This document shows positions 26,314-48,995 of a stretch of 64,000 nt of DNA, piece after piece. Under the pieces are notes generated by a model. It did no database searches, was not told the DNA's origin, and was given only the letters and a program-made list of their open reading frames with translations. The translations under genes and the position numbers were made by a program. Within the stretch, counting starts at the first letter, position 1; every line of letters begins with the position of its first letter. Source of the DNA: Ephydatia muelleri. Taxonomy: Eukaryota > Porifera > Demospongiae > Spongillida > Spongillidae. The DNA lies in contig JABACO010000004.1 of assembly GCA_013339895.1 (NCBI GenBank), forward strand, positions 5,511,497-5,575,496. Reading direction: 5' to 3'.

Positions 26314-27958
26314 ATGCGGGCACGTGCGTGCTTGTGTGTGTACTGTACATGTGCATGGTACTGTATATGGCTTGTGTGGCTGTGGTGTAGTGTGTTGAGT
26401 ACACTGTCATGTGCAGTGTGTGTACAACGATAGCAACCATTAGAACACTCCATCATCACACACCTATATACAGCTGCAGTCCGTTCAGACAGCAGCAGCA
26501 ACTACCTGGCTACTGGTAAGTTAAAATAACTGCATGTGAAGTGTTGATGGTGCCATAGCAAGGCCTAAGGGAGTTAATTAACTGGCACTTGACAAATGGC
26601 AAAGGATGTGTGAAAAGTCCACCATCATACTATTGTCCATATGTGTGCAGCAGTACTTGACACCTGAGGTACTCTCCTGTGCGCGCCGCGCCTGTCAGTC
26701 AGTCATGTGGGTGTGTTGTGAGTTTGTAGTTAGTTGTGACAGTCGTACTGTCAGTGATGGAAGAGACGGTCGCTCTAAATGTAGGGTTGGGAGATTGCAA
26801 GGTCATGTGTGTGTGGTGTGTGTTGTGGTGAGCGTGTGATTTTAGGAAATATTAATATAGTGCACGAACAATGTGGCTCAAAGACTGTAAAAAGCTCCTA
26901 AGAGACGGGTGTTTATTGGAGTGAAAACTTAAGCAGAGATAATAATCTCTGCCGTAAGTACCCTGGTCCTAATGATAACTTGTTACACTATGTGTATGTT
27001 CTGAGGTTACCCTGAGTGCTTTGCAATGCTTGGTTGTGTCGGCATCAAGATGCTTTTGAATGGGTTGCCAATATATCCAGTGGGTGGGCTCCAGGTAGAG
27101 AAGACACGGACTTTCCCTCTGGTGGGTTCTCTGCTCAGCTGCTTGTGAGGAGTCTTCAGCCTTCTGGTACCACTATATCCAGGTGAGGGTGGCATGGTGC
27201 TGGACCTGCAATCTATCAGGATGGTTAGTTAACCTCGTGGATTTAGGCATGCAGGTGCTGATCTGCGAAGGGGAAAGGAAGGAGGGGGGTGGGGGGGAGT
27301 GACCTTCCTATAACCGAATAGTAGGCGCTTACTATGTACGTTTGCTTAATGCTTATGAATAATGCATGAGTAATAGAGATGTCTATTTCCATGGAAAATA
27401 TACTTGTAAAACGGCTTGTGTAAGGCGATTGGTCATGTTTGAATTATCACTCCATCGTGCCTGCTGTGCTCTGTGCACAAGTGTGTATTGAAAAGGGGCA
27501 GATACATGTACATGTACATGGTGGACGCGTGCAGGAAAAAGCCCACAAGTTGCATGTACAAGCAAGTGTGTTTCATCTGGGGAGGCTTCTTGTGTGTGTG
27601 GAAATGTGGTGTCTCTGGTTGATACCCTTGTCTATTTCCAGAGGAGCAAACATTCCTGGCTACATGGGTCACGTCCACTGGACCATGACATCACCGCCCA
27701 ACAGTGCCAATCAGCTCACCAGTGCAAGAACTCACAGGTCGTATGTCACTTGAATTACATAGTCACCAAAATCAAGTTGCCTACAAATGATATGGCATCA
27801 TCATATTGAAAGAGGTTGCAAGATTTGATTTTTTCTTTCTGTTTCCCAGGCACATTCCACTGGATGAAGAGCCTTCTCCCTTCAGGCGCTCGTCCCCTCT
27901 CTCCAAGATGATCACCCTTGTGCCCCCGCACAACCCTTTCAAGAGAATCGATCAATGA
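23682..27958 (+). CDS. seven-exon gene, PGYMGHVHW-motif protein, possible sperm/ciliary microtubule inner protein
   Basis: The exon chain 23682-24156, 24866-25078, 25572-25708, 26147-26223, 26493-26515, 27644-27737 and 27850-27958 has GT..AG borders. Its phases (1,1,0,2,1,2) close to exactly 1128 nt, or 375 aa. The N-terminal 150 residues are basic and of low complexity. The middle has RRYHSTPEIWQ and SVTPEWDFVQTRV. The 23-nt microexon joins NYLATG to ANIPGYMGHVHWTM, and the C-terminus ends SKMITLVPPHNPFKR. A PGYxGHVHW motif with a C-terminal NPF is reminiscent of SPATA48/SPMIP7-like axonemal proteins. That is memory-based and tentative. The exon 6 donor (GTCGTA) is weak. Introns contain minisatellites and a (CCCT)n acceptor tract. 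Confidence 0.75.
24211..24304. repeat. (AC)n microsatellite in intron 1
   Basis: About 45 AC units in the first intron of the PGYMGHVHW gene. Confidence 0.95.
24307..24519. repeat. tandem duplication separated by (CA)n
   Basis: 24307-24399 and 24425-24519 are nearly identical 93-95-bp blocks (from CACCAAGCTAGTTGCATTAC to TTGATGTCGCT). They differ by one T and are separated by about 13 CA units. Each block abuts CA repeats on its left, so unequal exchange or slippage at the microsatellite is likely. Confidence 0.95.
24560..24864. repeat. (CCCT)n/(CCTCC)n polypyrimidine tract at 3' splice site
   Basis: About 300 nt of almost pure C/T runs directly into the CCAG acceptor of exon 2. It is an expanded polypyrimidine tract on the sense strand. 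Confidence 0.9.
25321..25547. repeat. 36-bp minisatellite
   Basis: About six units of TAGCCTATCCTACCAG followed by CACATCACATGGGACCTG in intron 2. The variants alternate GG and GA before TAGCC. Confidence 0.95.
25709..25990. repeat. 33-bp G-rich minisatellite starting at a 5' splice site
   Basis: About eight units of GGTGGGTGGGGATGTATGGG with AGGAG. It begins within 20 nt of the exon 3 donor (CAG|GTGAGC). Guanine runs could form quadruplexes in DNA or RNA. Confidence 0.95.
26242..26312. repeat. (GT)n microsatellite
   Basis: About 35 GT units beginning some 20 nt after the exon 4 donor. Confidence 0.95.
26933..26952. repeat. palindrome family member 2
   Basis: GCAGAGATAATAATCTCTGC, in intron 5 of the PGYMGHVHW gene. 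Same family as 12376 and 47437. Confidence 0.9.
27007..27216 (-). other. antisense ORF with PGYSG and TGYIG motifs, possible exon
   Basis: Within intron 5, the minus strand is open for about 62 codons (PPSPGYSGTRRLKTP, then WSPPTGYIGNPF). It is preceded by a TTGCAG acceptor-like site and overlaps a GG|GTAACC donor-like site at its end. The PGYxG-type motifs echo those in the plus-strand host gene. It could be an exon of a small antisense gene, a retroposed piece or chance. No homologue is recognised. Confidence 0.3.
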
Positions 27959-28217
27959 CTGCTTCTCTGTTGGTGGCCTGGGTGCTTTATTGGAGCAGAA
28001 TGGAGGTCCTTCCCAACCCATTCATTCTAATGCACATGTATGTGCGTATATTTTTATGTGATGGAAAATGATTCTCCACATTTGAACAGAAACATAGGTT
28101 ATACCTTTGGGTTTGAGTGGAGGCAGCAAGGATGAGCGTGTTGAATCAGAACACAAAATGCATTGTTCCAGGCCAGAGCTTGGTCCATGAATCCATGATG
28201 GTTAGGTCCATGAATGG

Positions 28218-28563
28218 CAGTAGTGGATCCAGGAGGGGGCTATAGCCCCCCCCCCCCCCCCCCTCCCCCCTCAAATTAAAAATTCATAGTATACTATGCA
28301 ATGAACTGTGGTGCGGCGCATGGAGAATATAAAAGCTGGATCTGTAATTATACTTTCATTGCGTAGTTTTGGAGGGTTTTCCAACGCAAAAAGCGCTGGC
28401 TTCTGGGGCGGAGCCCCAGACCCCGATGGGGGAGCTTCCAGCGCTCCCCCATACCCCCTAGCTGGGCGGGAGGGGTGCCCCCCTCCCGCACCCTCCCCGG
28501 GACGGCTCCGCCTACAGTCAGCCCCTCCCCTTTTCAGCCCCCCCCCCCCCAACCGTCCGCTAG
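28218..28563. mobile_element. hAT-like MITE with G/C-rich core
   Basis: Begins AGTAGTGGATCCAGG followed by a G run, and ends in a C run then CCGTCCGCTAG. It is flanked by the 7-bp direct repeat TGAATGG (28211-28217 and 28564-28570). It shares the hairpin TGGGGCGGAGCCCCAGACC with the related element at 61072. No ORF of its own. Confidence 0.8.
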
Positions 28564-28639
28564 TGAATGGTTTATAGGTCCATGAATGGTTAGGTCTAAT
28601 AATGTAATTAAAGCACAATGGCCCTGGATCAGGATCAAT

Positions 28640-29190
28640 GGGGGAGGGGCAGCACATCGATCAATGGGGGAGGGGCAGCACATCGCCCTGGCCCAAAATG
28701 AGCCAGTAGATTCTGTATATCGAAAATGCTCAGAAGCCTCACTTTTGCACTGCAGTTTGTGAAATTATTAAAAAGTTAAGAATAAATAATGTTTTCAGAA
28801 TTCTAGATGGTGATCTTCACAGTCGATTATGTCATCAAATAAATTACGTCTTTTATGGCTAAATAAATTAAAAAACATATCATTGCAGGATGGGCTATCC
28901 CCCTAACACAATTTATTGAAATAGTCTACACCCATGCATGTGAGACAATACGGTGTTACGGGCCTTACGGCACCCACCACTCCCTCCCTGTGTTTCACTA
29001 TTATCAGATAGATTCATCCACGTAATGAATATGATTAGGGTGTAGCAAGTGACTTCAACTTTGCAAGCACTATTGAAATGGGTTAGTACTGTAGGCTTTT
29101 AATTCGCTCAAGTGATGGCCCGTTAGGTCGTCACTATACTGCATACCGACACTTCCTTACATTTTTTATTTTCTGTTAACGTCATTTGCC
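28640..29190. other. intergenic, no gene recognised
   Basis: AT-rich spacer between the hAT-like MITE and the calpain-7 promoter. GATCAATGGGGGAGGGGCAG is duplicated at 28630-28680. Confidence 0.5.
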
Positions 29191-29203
29191 ATTACGCAAT
29201 TGG

Positions 29204-29211
29204 TATAAATA
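29204..29211 (+). promoter_or_regulatory. TATA-like element upstream of calpain-7
   Basis: TATAAATA ends 38 bp before the ATG at 29250. If used, transcription would start only a few bases before the start codon. This is a sequence match only. Confidence 0.35.
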
Positions 29212-29249
29212 GATGTTCAAAGTTCATTTAATTTGCGCAATAAGCTGAA

Positions 29250-41367
<12,118 letters not shown>

Positions 41368-42069
41368 CTAGAAGCTTTGAGCAATACTGCAATACATGCT
41401 TATTGTTTATTTGTGTTTATGTGTATGTGTATCTGTGTGTGTCTATATGTGCGTGCGTACAATACATGTGAACCCTGTTCTTGTCCAACGTTTATGTGAA
41501 AGTTGATATACAAGTATCTGCGTACTTGGCGACTACGTGATTTTGTATCCACGAAGCACTGTTATTTTTATAGTCTTCAAAAAGTCATTGCGGCGCTGGT
41601 TTTCGGGAATGCCCCCTACCGATGGTATTTTCAAAAACGTAATGTTATCGTAATATTACTACGCAACACAAAACAAATATCGTACAAAGTGGACTTATTG
41701 TGTGTAGTGAACCGGCCCAATTTCTGGTAAGCGTGTTTTGTATCGCACTGTGGCTTTTTTGTTGTTGAATAGAGCGGATTGAAAGCCCCTTCGCGCGTAG
41801 CCCCGTGGCCGGGCAACTGAGTACTCCCATATTGATACGAACGTGTGTAGGTCCATACATATTTGCCACACCTGTTTCTATACAGTGGCGTGTTCACAGC
41901 ATTCGTCATATAAGAGATGGAAGTTGAAATGTACACAGAAGCGTCTCGTACGGTACACATCACGTCGACTCGTTTATCTCATCTTCTCCCTTTCTCTCCC
42001 GCCTGTAACTCGCATACACTTGCAGGTCGTGCTTTCCTCTTTCTGAGAATCTTCATTTAGGGCAGAGCC
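41368..42069. other. intergenic, calpain-7 3' flank and next promoter region
   Basis: About 700 bp with no ORF of note. CpG-containing sequence at 41780-41960 precedes the next gene's start and may be its promoter. Confidence 0.5.
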
Positions 42070-43820
42070 ATGTCTGATTCATGTAAGTTCTGGACGGCAA
42101 TGGGGCACTGAAGGGATGCGTGTGGTGGAGTGGTGGCGATGGTGTGTTGTGTTGGTATGGTGAGCGATGGTTATGGAGAATTGTCAGGGGGTGTTGGTGA
42201 GGTATGTGATGGTGTGGTGGGTGTGGTAGCTGATGAGATGGTAAAGAAATATGTTAGGGTGTGAGGAAGAGGTGCAGGAGGGGGCGGGAGGAGGAGGTGG
42301 GAGGAGGAGCTGGGTTGAGGAGGAGGCAGGGAGGAGGAGGAGGGTGAAGAGTAGAGGCAGGGTGAATGGTACATTGAAACTGATAGCTCTTTGCTCCTTG
42401 CTTTCAGCTAAAGAGGTCATGGAGGCCACTAACAACTTCTTTGAAGCAAGAGTGGCGGTGCTTGGTTACAAGTGTCGTGTGCTGCAGCTGGAGGGCCTAC
42501 TGGAGGCTTCCAGAGAAGAGAACCGTAAGTTGGTAGATGAAGTGCAGTGGCTGAAGGAACAACTTCAAGGCCGGAATGCCGGACATTATAGACCAGAGGT
42601 GTGTGTGTATGTGTGTGTGTGTGTTGTGTGTGCGCGTGTGTGTATGTGTGTGTGTGTATGTGTGTGTGTGTGTATATTTGTACATGTATATGTGTATGTG
42701 TGTACATATACATATGTGTGTGTGCTATGTGGGAGAGAATTAACCCTCAGTGAAATACATGCTTGCTTTGATGAAATAAGTAATTAGATATTATTATTGT
42801 GTTTGTAGTTAGTGTAAGGATAGAGTGTTTACGAGATTTCTTTTCATCCTAGTTACACTGTACATGTACTAATTGGCTATTTCATTTTGTAATTCAAATT
42901 CCCTTCTTTGCACATACATGTACACACTCACATACAAGATTGAGGTACATGAACCAAGTGTTGCATGTGATGGCATGTCACCTTCTGAGCTTGAAGAGTC
43001 CATACTCCCACCACCCATCCTCCACCCGAACCAGCCATTGCCAATGTATGGTGGTTATGACTCTGACCAAGTGGTATGATGAATAATTCAGGTATTCAGC
43101 ATTTGTGCTTATCCACCCCTCTCCCTCCTCCCTCCCTCCCTCCTCCCTCCCTCTCTCCTCCCTCCCTCCTTCCACCCACCCCTCTCCTTCCCTCTCATGG
43201 TACCCCACACCCTGAATCTCCTCTTATAGCAGAGGGACTCTGCACTTCGAAGAGATCAGCCATTCCATGATGGTGGTTTAGCAAACCAAGTATGTTCTTT
43301 TTAAAAAATAGTTCAAAACATTTGAAGTCTTCATTCTCCTTCCTCCCCTCTCCCTCCTTCCTCCTCTCTCACTTCTCCCTCTCCCTCCTCCCCTCTCCCT
43401 CCTCCCCTCTCCCTCCTCCCCTCTCCCTCCTCCCCTCCCTCCTCCCTCCTCCTCCCTCCTCCCCTCTCCCTCCTCCCTCCTCCCTCCTCCCCTCCTCCCT
43501 CCCCTCTCCTCCCCTCTCTCCCTCCCTCTCCTCCCCTCTCCCTCCTCCCCTTTCCCTCCTCCTCGTTTCTCCTTGTAACTCCACCTTCCTCCTCCCTTAA
43601 CATTATCCCACAGCTGCAAAGTGCTGTTGCCATAGCAACATATCCCCAACCTAGACCCAGACAAGGAGCCAACGGTCCCTCGTTCCCCACCAGTCAGCCA
43701 CAGTGGAATGGACACAATTATCAAGTGATGGGTTCCTGTCCCATCTGTGGTCTGAACAACTTCAGAAGTGTTGGTGAACTTGAGATGCACAGTGCCAGAT
43801 GTACAGACTTTACTTCATAA
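42070..43820 (+). CDS. coiled-coil protein with C-terminal C2HC (UBZ-like) zinc finger, 201 aa
   Basis: Exons 42070-42082, 42408-42598, 42939-43073, 43230-43289 and 43614-43820 have GT..AG borders and phases closing to 606 nt. Residues 15-65 form a coiled coil (LEGLLEASREENRKLVDEV, WLKEQLQG). The middle is Pro-rich (ESILPPPILHPNQPLPM). The C-terminus has Cys175-x2-Cys178-x13-His192-x3-Cys196 in CPICGLNNFRSVGELEMH, the spacing of Rad18-type UBZ or NEMO/TNIP-type ubiquitin-binding fingers. A coiled coil plus terminal finger suggests an adaptor that reads ubiquitin chains, by inference. Exons 3-5 and the 3' flank have a second copy at 50640-51680. The exon 2 donor is GTGTGT. Confidence 0.85.
42599..42725. 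repeat. (GT)n tract forming exon 2 donor of the UBZ-like gene
   Basis: GAG|GTGTGTGTATGTG: the donor is the start of an interrupted GT repeat. Confidence 0.9.
43110..43575. repeat. polypyrimidine tracts before exons 4 and 5
   Basis: Two C/T-only tracts (43110-43200 and 43335-43575) in introns 3 and 4. The same tracts recur in the duplicated locus (50395-50595 and 51155-51290), so they pre-date the duplication. Confidence 0.9.
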
Positions 43821-44300
43821 AATGTCGTTCCGTGTTGGGTGTGAAGTGAGTTGTGTATTCGTATTCAAAGTACCTAATGCACAATTATCACCTTCGTGTA
43901 CATCTATTGTGTGCAAATATTTGTGCTTCATATCAGGACTAAGTCATTGAAGAACTTTAGGCGACGTAGAAAGTGGATTGCTGTGATACCTTCTGTACCA
44001 GATGCTGACATTAAAGAAGCCATTCAACACTTGTCACATGGTTGTGACATTCCCCTTGATGACACTGCTTGATGGCTGCATCAGTTAGGGCCATGCTCAG
44101 TTGAGTTTTCTCATTTCAATACGTTTGCAGGGTGGCTGGGCAGCCAAATGTCTTTCTCTGTCCTTCCATCAGTTTGGAGTTGCTTGCACCTCTGAAGGAG
44201 AGGCATATGTAGAGAGGGATGTACTTACTAAAGTAGCCAGAAGTATGCATGCTGCGAATGCACTAAGTAGTGTTCAGGGTTGCTTAGCAATTCGGCCGTC
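43821..44300 (+). other. 3' flank of the UBZ-like gene with short unassigned coding-like stretch
   Basis: 43821-43990 aligns with 51537-51680 downstream of the duplicate. From 43990, VPDADIKEAIQHLSHGCDIPLDD can be read for about 25 codons and then breaks. No family is recognised. Confidence 0.4.
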
Positions 44301-44654
44301 CGCACGCGGGTGATTACAAACTACGTATATTCAGTCATGCATCCGTGCATATCACAAAGCGTGCACTCACGATTAACGTAGTCCCATTATTTCACCGCCC
44401 AATCCTGTACGGGAATATCATTAAACGGCCATTTAACCCTCTCCTCACGTATGATTGAATTTGAATTCGAATACCTCTTTTAAGTTTACAACACGCCGAG
44501 GCTACAGCTGCAGTAGAGGTCAGGTCCCACGAATTTTTAATTAAGGTATGTGAGGTCAAAAAAAGCTAGTTTTCTAATGCCTGAAACCGAAAACATTGTG
44601 CACTCGTTGTCGCTCAGGGGTCAGAACAAGGCTATAGCTAGTTGTATGTACTCA

Positions 44655-45033
44655 CATTGATCTGAGGCCTCACCACAGTGGTCTTCTTAGGGTGATGTGA
44701 TTCGGAAGGGTGTGGCTATCTTCGGTGAGTAATTTGTCTCTAGGTATACACGTATCACTCAGCACATTCATAGATGTCTAAATAATCTATGGTACATTTC
44801 ATTGTATGTGACACAAGGTTTTTCCAGTAAGCTTCACATTGGTATGAGACATCACCCCAATGGTCTTCTGAGGGTCACGTGATTCTGAAGGGTGTGGCTA
44901 TCAGGTGAGTCGTTTGTTACTAATAATGATATACAATACTGACGTGAGTATCACTACATTTCATTGTATGTGACACAAAGTTTGTCCAGTAAGCTTCACA
45001 TTGGTATGAGACATCACCCCACTGGTCTTCTAA
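44655..45033 (+). repeat. tandem repeat of about 165 bp, 2.2 units
   Basis: Units start at about 44658, 44838 and 44999 (CACCCCAATGGTCTTCT, AAGGGTGTGGCTATC, then TTTCATTGTATGTGACACAA and CCAGTAAGCTTCACATTGG). The third is partial. Confidence 0.9.
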
Positions 45034-45457
45034 TGACCTATGCAGCACTCACTGGAAATGCATCAAGAATCTTTTCACCTATCAGAGTCATGTTAATGAA
45101 TAGTTTTTCATATTGTTGACTTGGTTCTGAGTACAGTGCTACACATGCAAGTATATAACCACACACAATTACACACAAAGTTCATCCACCTGCTGCACAA
45201 GGTGTAAGAACGACTCAGAATGGTACGAGCATTAGCTGAGGCGACCAAAGCGGTCAGTCAATGCCTTGGTTATTTTTTATGAAGAAATGCATTTTTATAT
45301 ATTTCTTGGACGATGGTTTATGCTTCAGCTTGCCCTGGAGACTATATTATATGTTCTGCTGCGTGATGTTACTTATTGTATGCATCGTATAAAGAGGTGG
45401 GGCACGCAAACAATCTATCGCTAGAATGTACCTCGTTCTCTCGGTGTCTTCTTTGGT

Positions 45458-45575
45458 GCCATCCATAAATTACGTCACTTCGAAGGGTCAGGGTGGTAGC
45501 AGCCAGTGTGACGATGTATACATGAAGCATACATATAAGAGGGGTCCATATAGGTGGCGTAATTTATGAACGGCC
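45458..45575. mobile_element. short MITE with CATAAATTACG ends
   Basis: CCATCCATAAATTACGTCAC at the left and GTGGCGTAATTTATGAACGG at the right are imperfect inverted repeats about 118 bp apart. Flanking target duplication was not resolved. Confidence 0.55.
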
Positions 45576-47230
45576 GCTTGTCATATCATTTATACAAAGG
45601 CTCAGGATTCCAACTCCAACCTCCCATTATGGAAATGTCTTTCAGAATGCCTCACGCTCTCAGCAGGCGAGGTCTGCAATCGCCATGTCATTAGTAAAAC
45701 ATCATGACGACGCATTTTATAGCAGCCACGTGAATCACGTGATGATTATTTTCGTCTCGCGTCGGTAAGTATGGCTCCACAGAATGTTTTTTTTGATCGG
45801 ATGTATGACCGCTGTGGAACACTACATCTTCCACTGTAAGTCAGAGAGGTGCCATTTTATTCCAAAATCGTCAAACGAAAGCCAGGTGAGTTACCTTTAG
45901 CCTACGCTCTTTTGAATTGAAAGCTTTGCTTGTCAGGAAATTGTGTATTGGGATAACGTTCTGCGAAGCAATTCAGGCAGGTTGTTGGTTAGAAAGAACG
46001 GCCGGCTACGCTACACAGCGAGGTAAGCTGTCAATTACGTGTTTTTGTGTGGCACTTTGTTTGCTTCCAAGGCGTAACGTCGGGAACAGAATAATGGTGT
46101 TCTCTACTGCATTATGGCAGAAATGTTGGATTCCTTGATCTACCTGAAACATCCTGGCTGAACAAGAGCGCTAAAACGTACGTGATGTAACAGCACCTCG
46201 TTATTGTTACCCTTTTCCTTTCGCTCAAATGGCGGTGTATTCTACGTGCATTCGGGTTGACAGCAGTGAACTATTCTAAAGAAAGACCTGTGTTATGGAA
46301 GTCAGATGTTACAACGTCATCATCAACTGCTGGGAGGTAAGGCCATTTTTTGGTAAAAGTGTTGTTTCAGTTATGCTTTCTTTTCTACGAACAGGTTTGT
46401 TCTCTTATCAACTTTCTATGTTTCATATTTGTAAACTTGAAACATTAAATTTTTGGACTATATGATCAATAACCTGAGCTGAGAACTAGAAATAATGATA
46501 GTATTAACTACTATATTTAACTTTCCTTACGTCAGACGATAGTTCTGTACACGGTAGGTTCCTCGGTCACGTACAAAATTGAACGTTCGCGCGCGACGTT
46601 GCTCTCGAATTACCCCGTGCGCACATACAAATAATCCTCCGGGACCGAGAAATCATTCGTATGAAATCGGTCCACTCACGATTTCGAGAGCACATGGCGC
46701 GCAAAATAAGCACGCTCTTCCGGGTGATATTGCGTGCTGTCACGGGCCCGGAATCAAAGCCCTGAATTGCTGTGTCAATGAATCAACTGGCTCCGCTACA
46801 GCCAACCTCTCTTTCATTAGTGTCCTTGCAGACAACCAGTAGATGTCGAAGTGAAAGTGTGGAACACGTGACTTACTGCAACACAGTCTCATTGACACTG
46901 TGGCATATTGAAATGTATATTGGTGCTAGTTTCACATTCTACTCCTGGTAATTGGATTATGGAGCTCCGGCAGGTCCTAAATGTGTGTACAGTGTTCAGT
47001 GCCTGCATGCTTGCATCGCAGTGTATAACAGCATTAAATAATCCAACATAAGTCGTTCATGCCAGTATCATTTCTTCAGCAACAGAGTGATCATTATTTG
47101 GAACTCGCTCCCACAGCATGTCATTGCAACCAGAATGTTCAAGTCTTCCGTCCTTTATGTGTTAGGTTGGCCTTTCTAACTATTGTAGACTATTTCCCTT
47201 TTTAAAATAGGCAGTTGATGAGCATTTTGT
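45576..47230. other. no gene recognised; CpG-rich patch
   Basis: 46560-46800 is relatively rich in CpG (GCGCGCGACG, TTCGCGCG) and has an 87-codon ORF without recognisable domains. It may be a promoter-like or unmethylated patch. Confidence 0.35.
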
Positions 47231-47235
47231 TACTT

Positions 47236-47300
47236 GCCTCTTCAGTTATAGTAATATAATCAATAATTATTTAAATAATTTAACTGTAACTGAAGAGGCC
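47236..47300. repeat. short inverted repeat GCCTCTTCAGTTATAG
   Basis: GCCTCTTCAGTTATAG and CTGTAACTGAAGAGGC enclose about 33 AT-rich bases. MITE-like, about 65 bp. Confidence 0.7.
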
Positions 47301-47436
47301 GGATATGCATTAATGTTTTGTTGCAAGACATCCAGGGCCACATGACAAAGACCTCAGCAGATGCAGCCAAATATCCGGTAAACTGGGAGGAAGGATTTGT
47401 GTAGTTTAGAGAGGATTGGAAGAGCGGTTAATTGTA

Positions 47437-47456
47437 GCAGAGATATTTATCTCTGA
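47437..47456. repeat. palindrome family member 3
   Basis: GCAGAGATATTTATCTCTGA, near-perfect. See 12376 and 26933. Confidence 0.75.
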
Positions 47457-47828
47457 TTATAGAAGGCTGTAGCAAATTATGACCTACACTCCGCGATCTG
47501 CTCTGCAAGCTGTTCACGTATAGCCTTACCATAGACCTATGGTTGGTGCGAGCTATCCATCTACTAATCCCAACAAAACAGACATCAAATCAAAGATGAC
47601 CTTCCTTCTAAAAGCTTCTATTTCACGGTGCATGTGGATTGCTGGAGTATTATACGAGTACAAGACGAATACGCACACGATCAGCGCAGTTTGCGGCAGC
47701 GTTTTTACAAAACCGCCCCCCCCCCCCCTTCCGATGGCACGTGCTGTACATGTACATGATTATCTCGTTTTGCATTTTTGAGTGATAAGAACGTGATACA
47801 CACGACTTCATGACGAGCGTATTGATCT

Positions 47829-47939
47829 TAGTCTCGTACCCAGACCCACCATGACGTAAGTGTTTATCGCTTTCAGTATAAACACTACGACATGTAAGCG
47901 ATAAACACTTACGTCATGGTGGGTCTGGGTACGAGACTA
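47829..47939. mobile_element. 111-bp MITE, TAGTCTCG family
   Basis: The ends TAGTCTCGTACCCAGACCCA and its reverse complement extend into about 47-bp arms (through ACCATGACGTAAGTGTTTAT). They are flanked by the exact 9-bp duplication TATTGATCT (47820-47828 and 47940-47948). Confidence 0.97.
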
Positions 47940-47949
47940 TATTGATCTT

Positions 47950-48995
47950 ATGCTTTGCACTAGAAGGGTAGAATTTTTTGTGCATCACCTTTTCACAACT
48001 CGCGTTTGCCCTTTAAAAGTGTGGTTAGCGCGATCACGGAGTGCACTTGCTAGTAATGGATTGTAAAAGGGCGGTTTGACAAAAAAGACACGGAAGCGGT
48101 TTGAGCAATTTTGGCATCCTGAACAACATAGAAATTTAACAGCTCTGTCAAATTACGTTTTACAACAAATAATGCAAATGAGATTGCTACCATCCATCGG
48201 GGTCAGTTAGTCATCACCTTACCAATGGAAGTAGTGTAGTTTCCCAGCACTGTAGGTAATCACCGGCTCTACCCAAATAGCTAAAATCCAACAATGCATT
48301 GGCATTAATGGAATCTTGTGTTTTGCTAGTTGTCTTCTCTACACTTTAATTAAATCCTACATAGGGAGTACTACACATATTTGAGCCCCCTGATGTACAG
48401 TCATCATCATTGCAGCAGTCATTAGGAACACTTGCAAGCACTAACAGCATTGGCATGGACCACACGGCAGGAAATGGTCTCTATCAGTTTACATATTTTT
48501 GGCTGCAACGTGTGCTGGCTTGTGTCTGCTGTGTACATGCACTGCTTTGGGGGTTGATGGGTTCTGCCTTGAACAGTAGCCTTTTGCGTGTTATATGCAT
48601 TCTCACATTACCTATACAAGCATTTGTCAGATCCATTACAGAGGCCATGGTGATAAATGTAATTTGTGCTCTTTATCCTAAAGGTCAATTACCAAATACT
48701 TTTCACTTAGCCTGTGCTTCAATAACTATGCATGGTCATTTGTCCTAAGGCCCTTCCCATTTTGGACCACGCCCATTGGCCTTCAATATAACTGTATCTT
48801 AGCATTCACTAGGTCTGTGAAATTATGTAATTATGCATCATACTGCTATAATAGCCCGGGTGCTGTAGAACTAAATATCAAAGAACACGTTCATGTACCT
48901 AGTACCGTTTGGTTTTGACGAGCCAAATTATTCAGGTGCCAAATTTAAGCTATAAAGTATATGTTATTTTATTCTTCACTACCAACAGTGTGGTT
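47950..48995. other. no gene recognised; region upstream of the TRIM-UBZ gene
   Basis: The 112-codon ORF at 48410-48748 lacks any recognisable domain. An AACAG acceptor-like site at about 48988 suggests a 5' untranslated exon boundary just before the TRIM start codon. Confidence 0.4.

Noticed and set aside
26650..26705. Additional exon of the PGYMGHVHW gene after an AGCAG acceptor
   Set aside because: It would introduce a stop in the required phase; joining 26515 directly to 27644 closes the frame exactly.
46579..46842. 87-codon ORF in the CpG-rich patch
   Set aside because: No recognisable motif; likely by chance in GC-rich sequence.
48410..48748. 112-codon ORF upstream of the TRIM gene as a membrane protein
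   Set aside because: Some hydrophobic stretches, but no domain, no splice context and ordinary AT-rich composition.
48909..48995. Upstream ATG as start of the TRIM protein
   Set aside because: The extra residues precede a canonical RING start and an acceptor-like AACAG lies between; the paralogous fragment at 20.4 kb resembles the sequence only from about EKPF onward.
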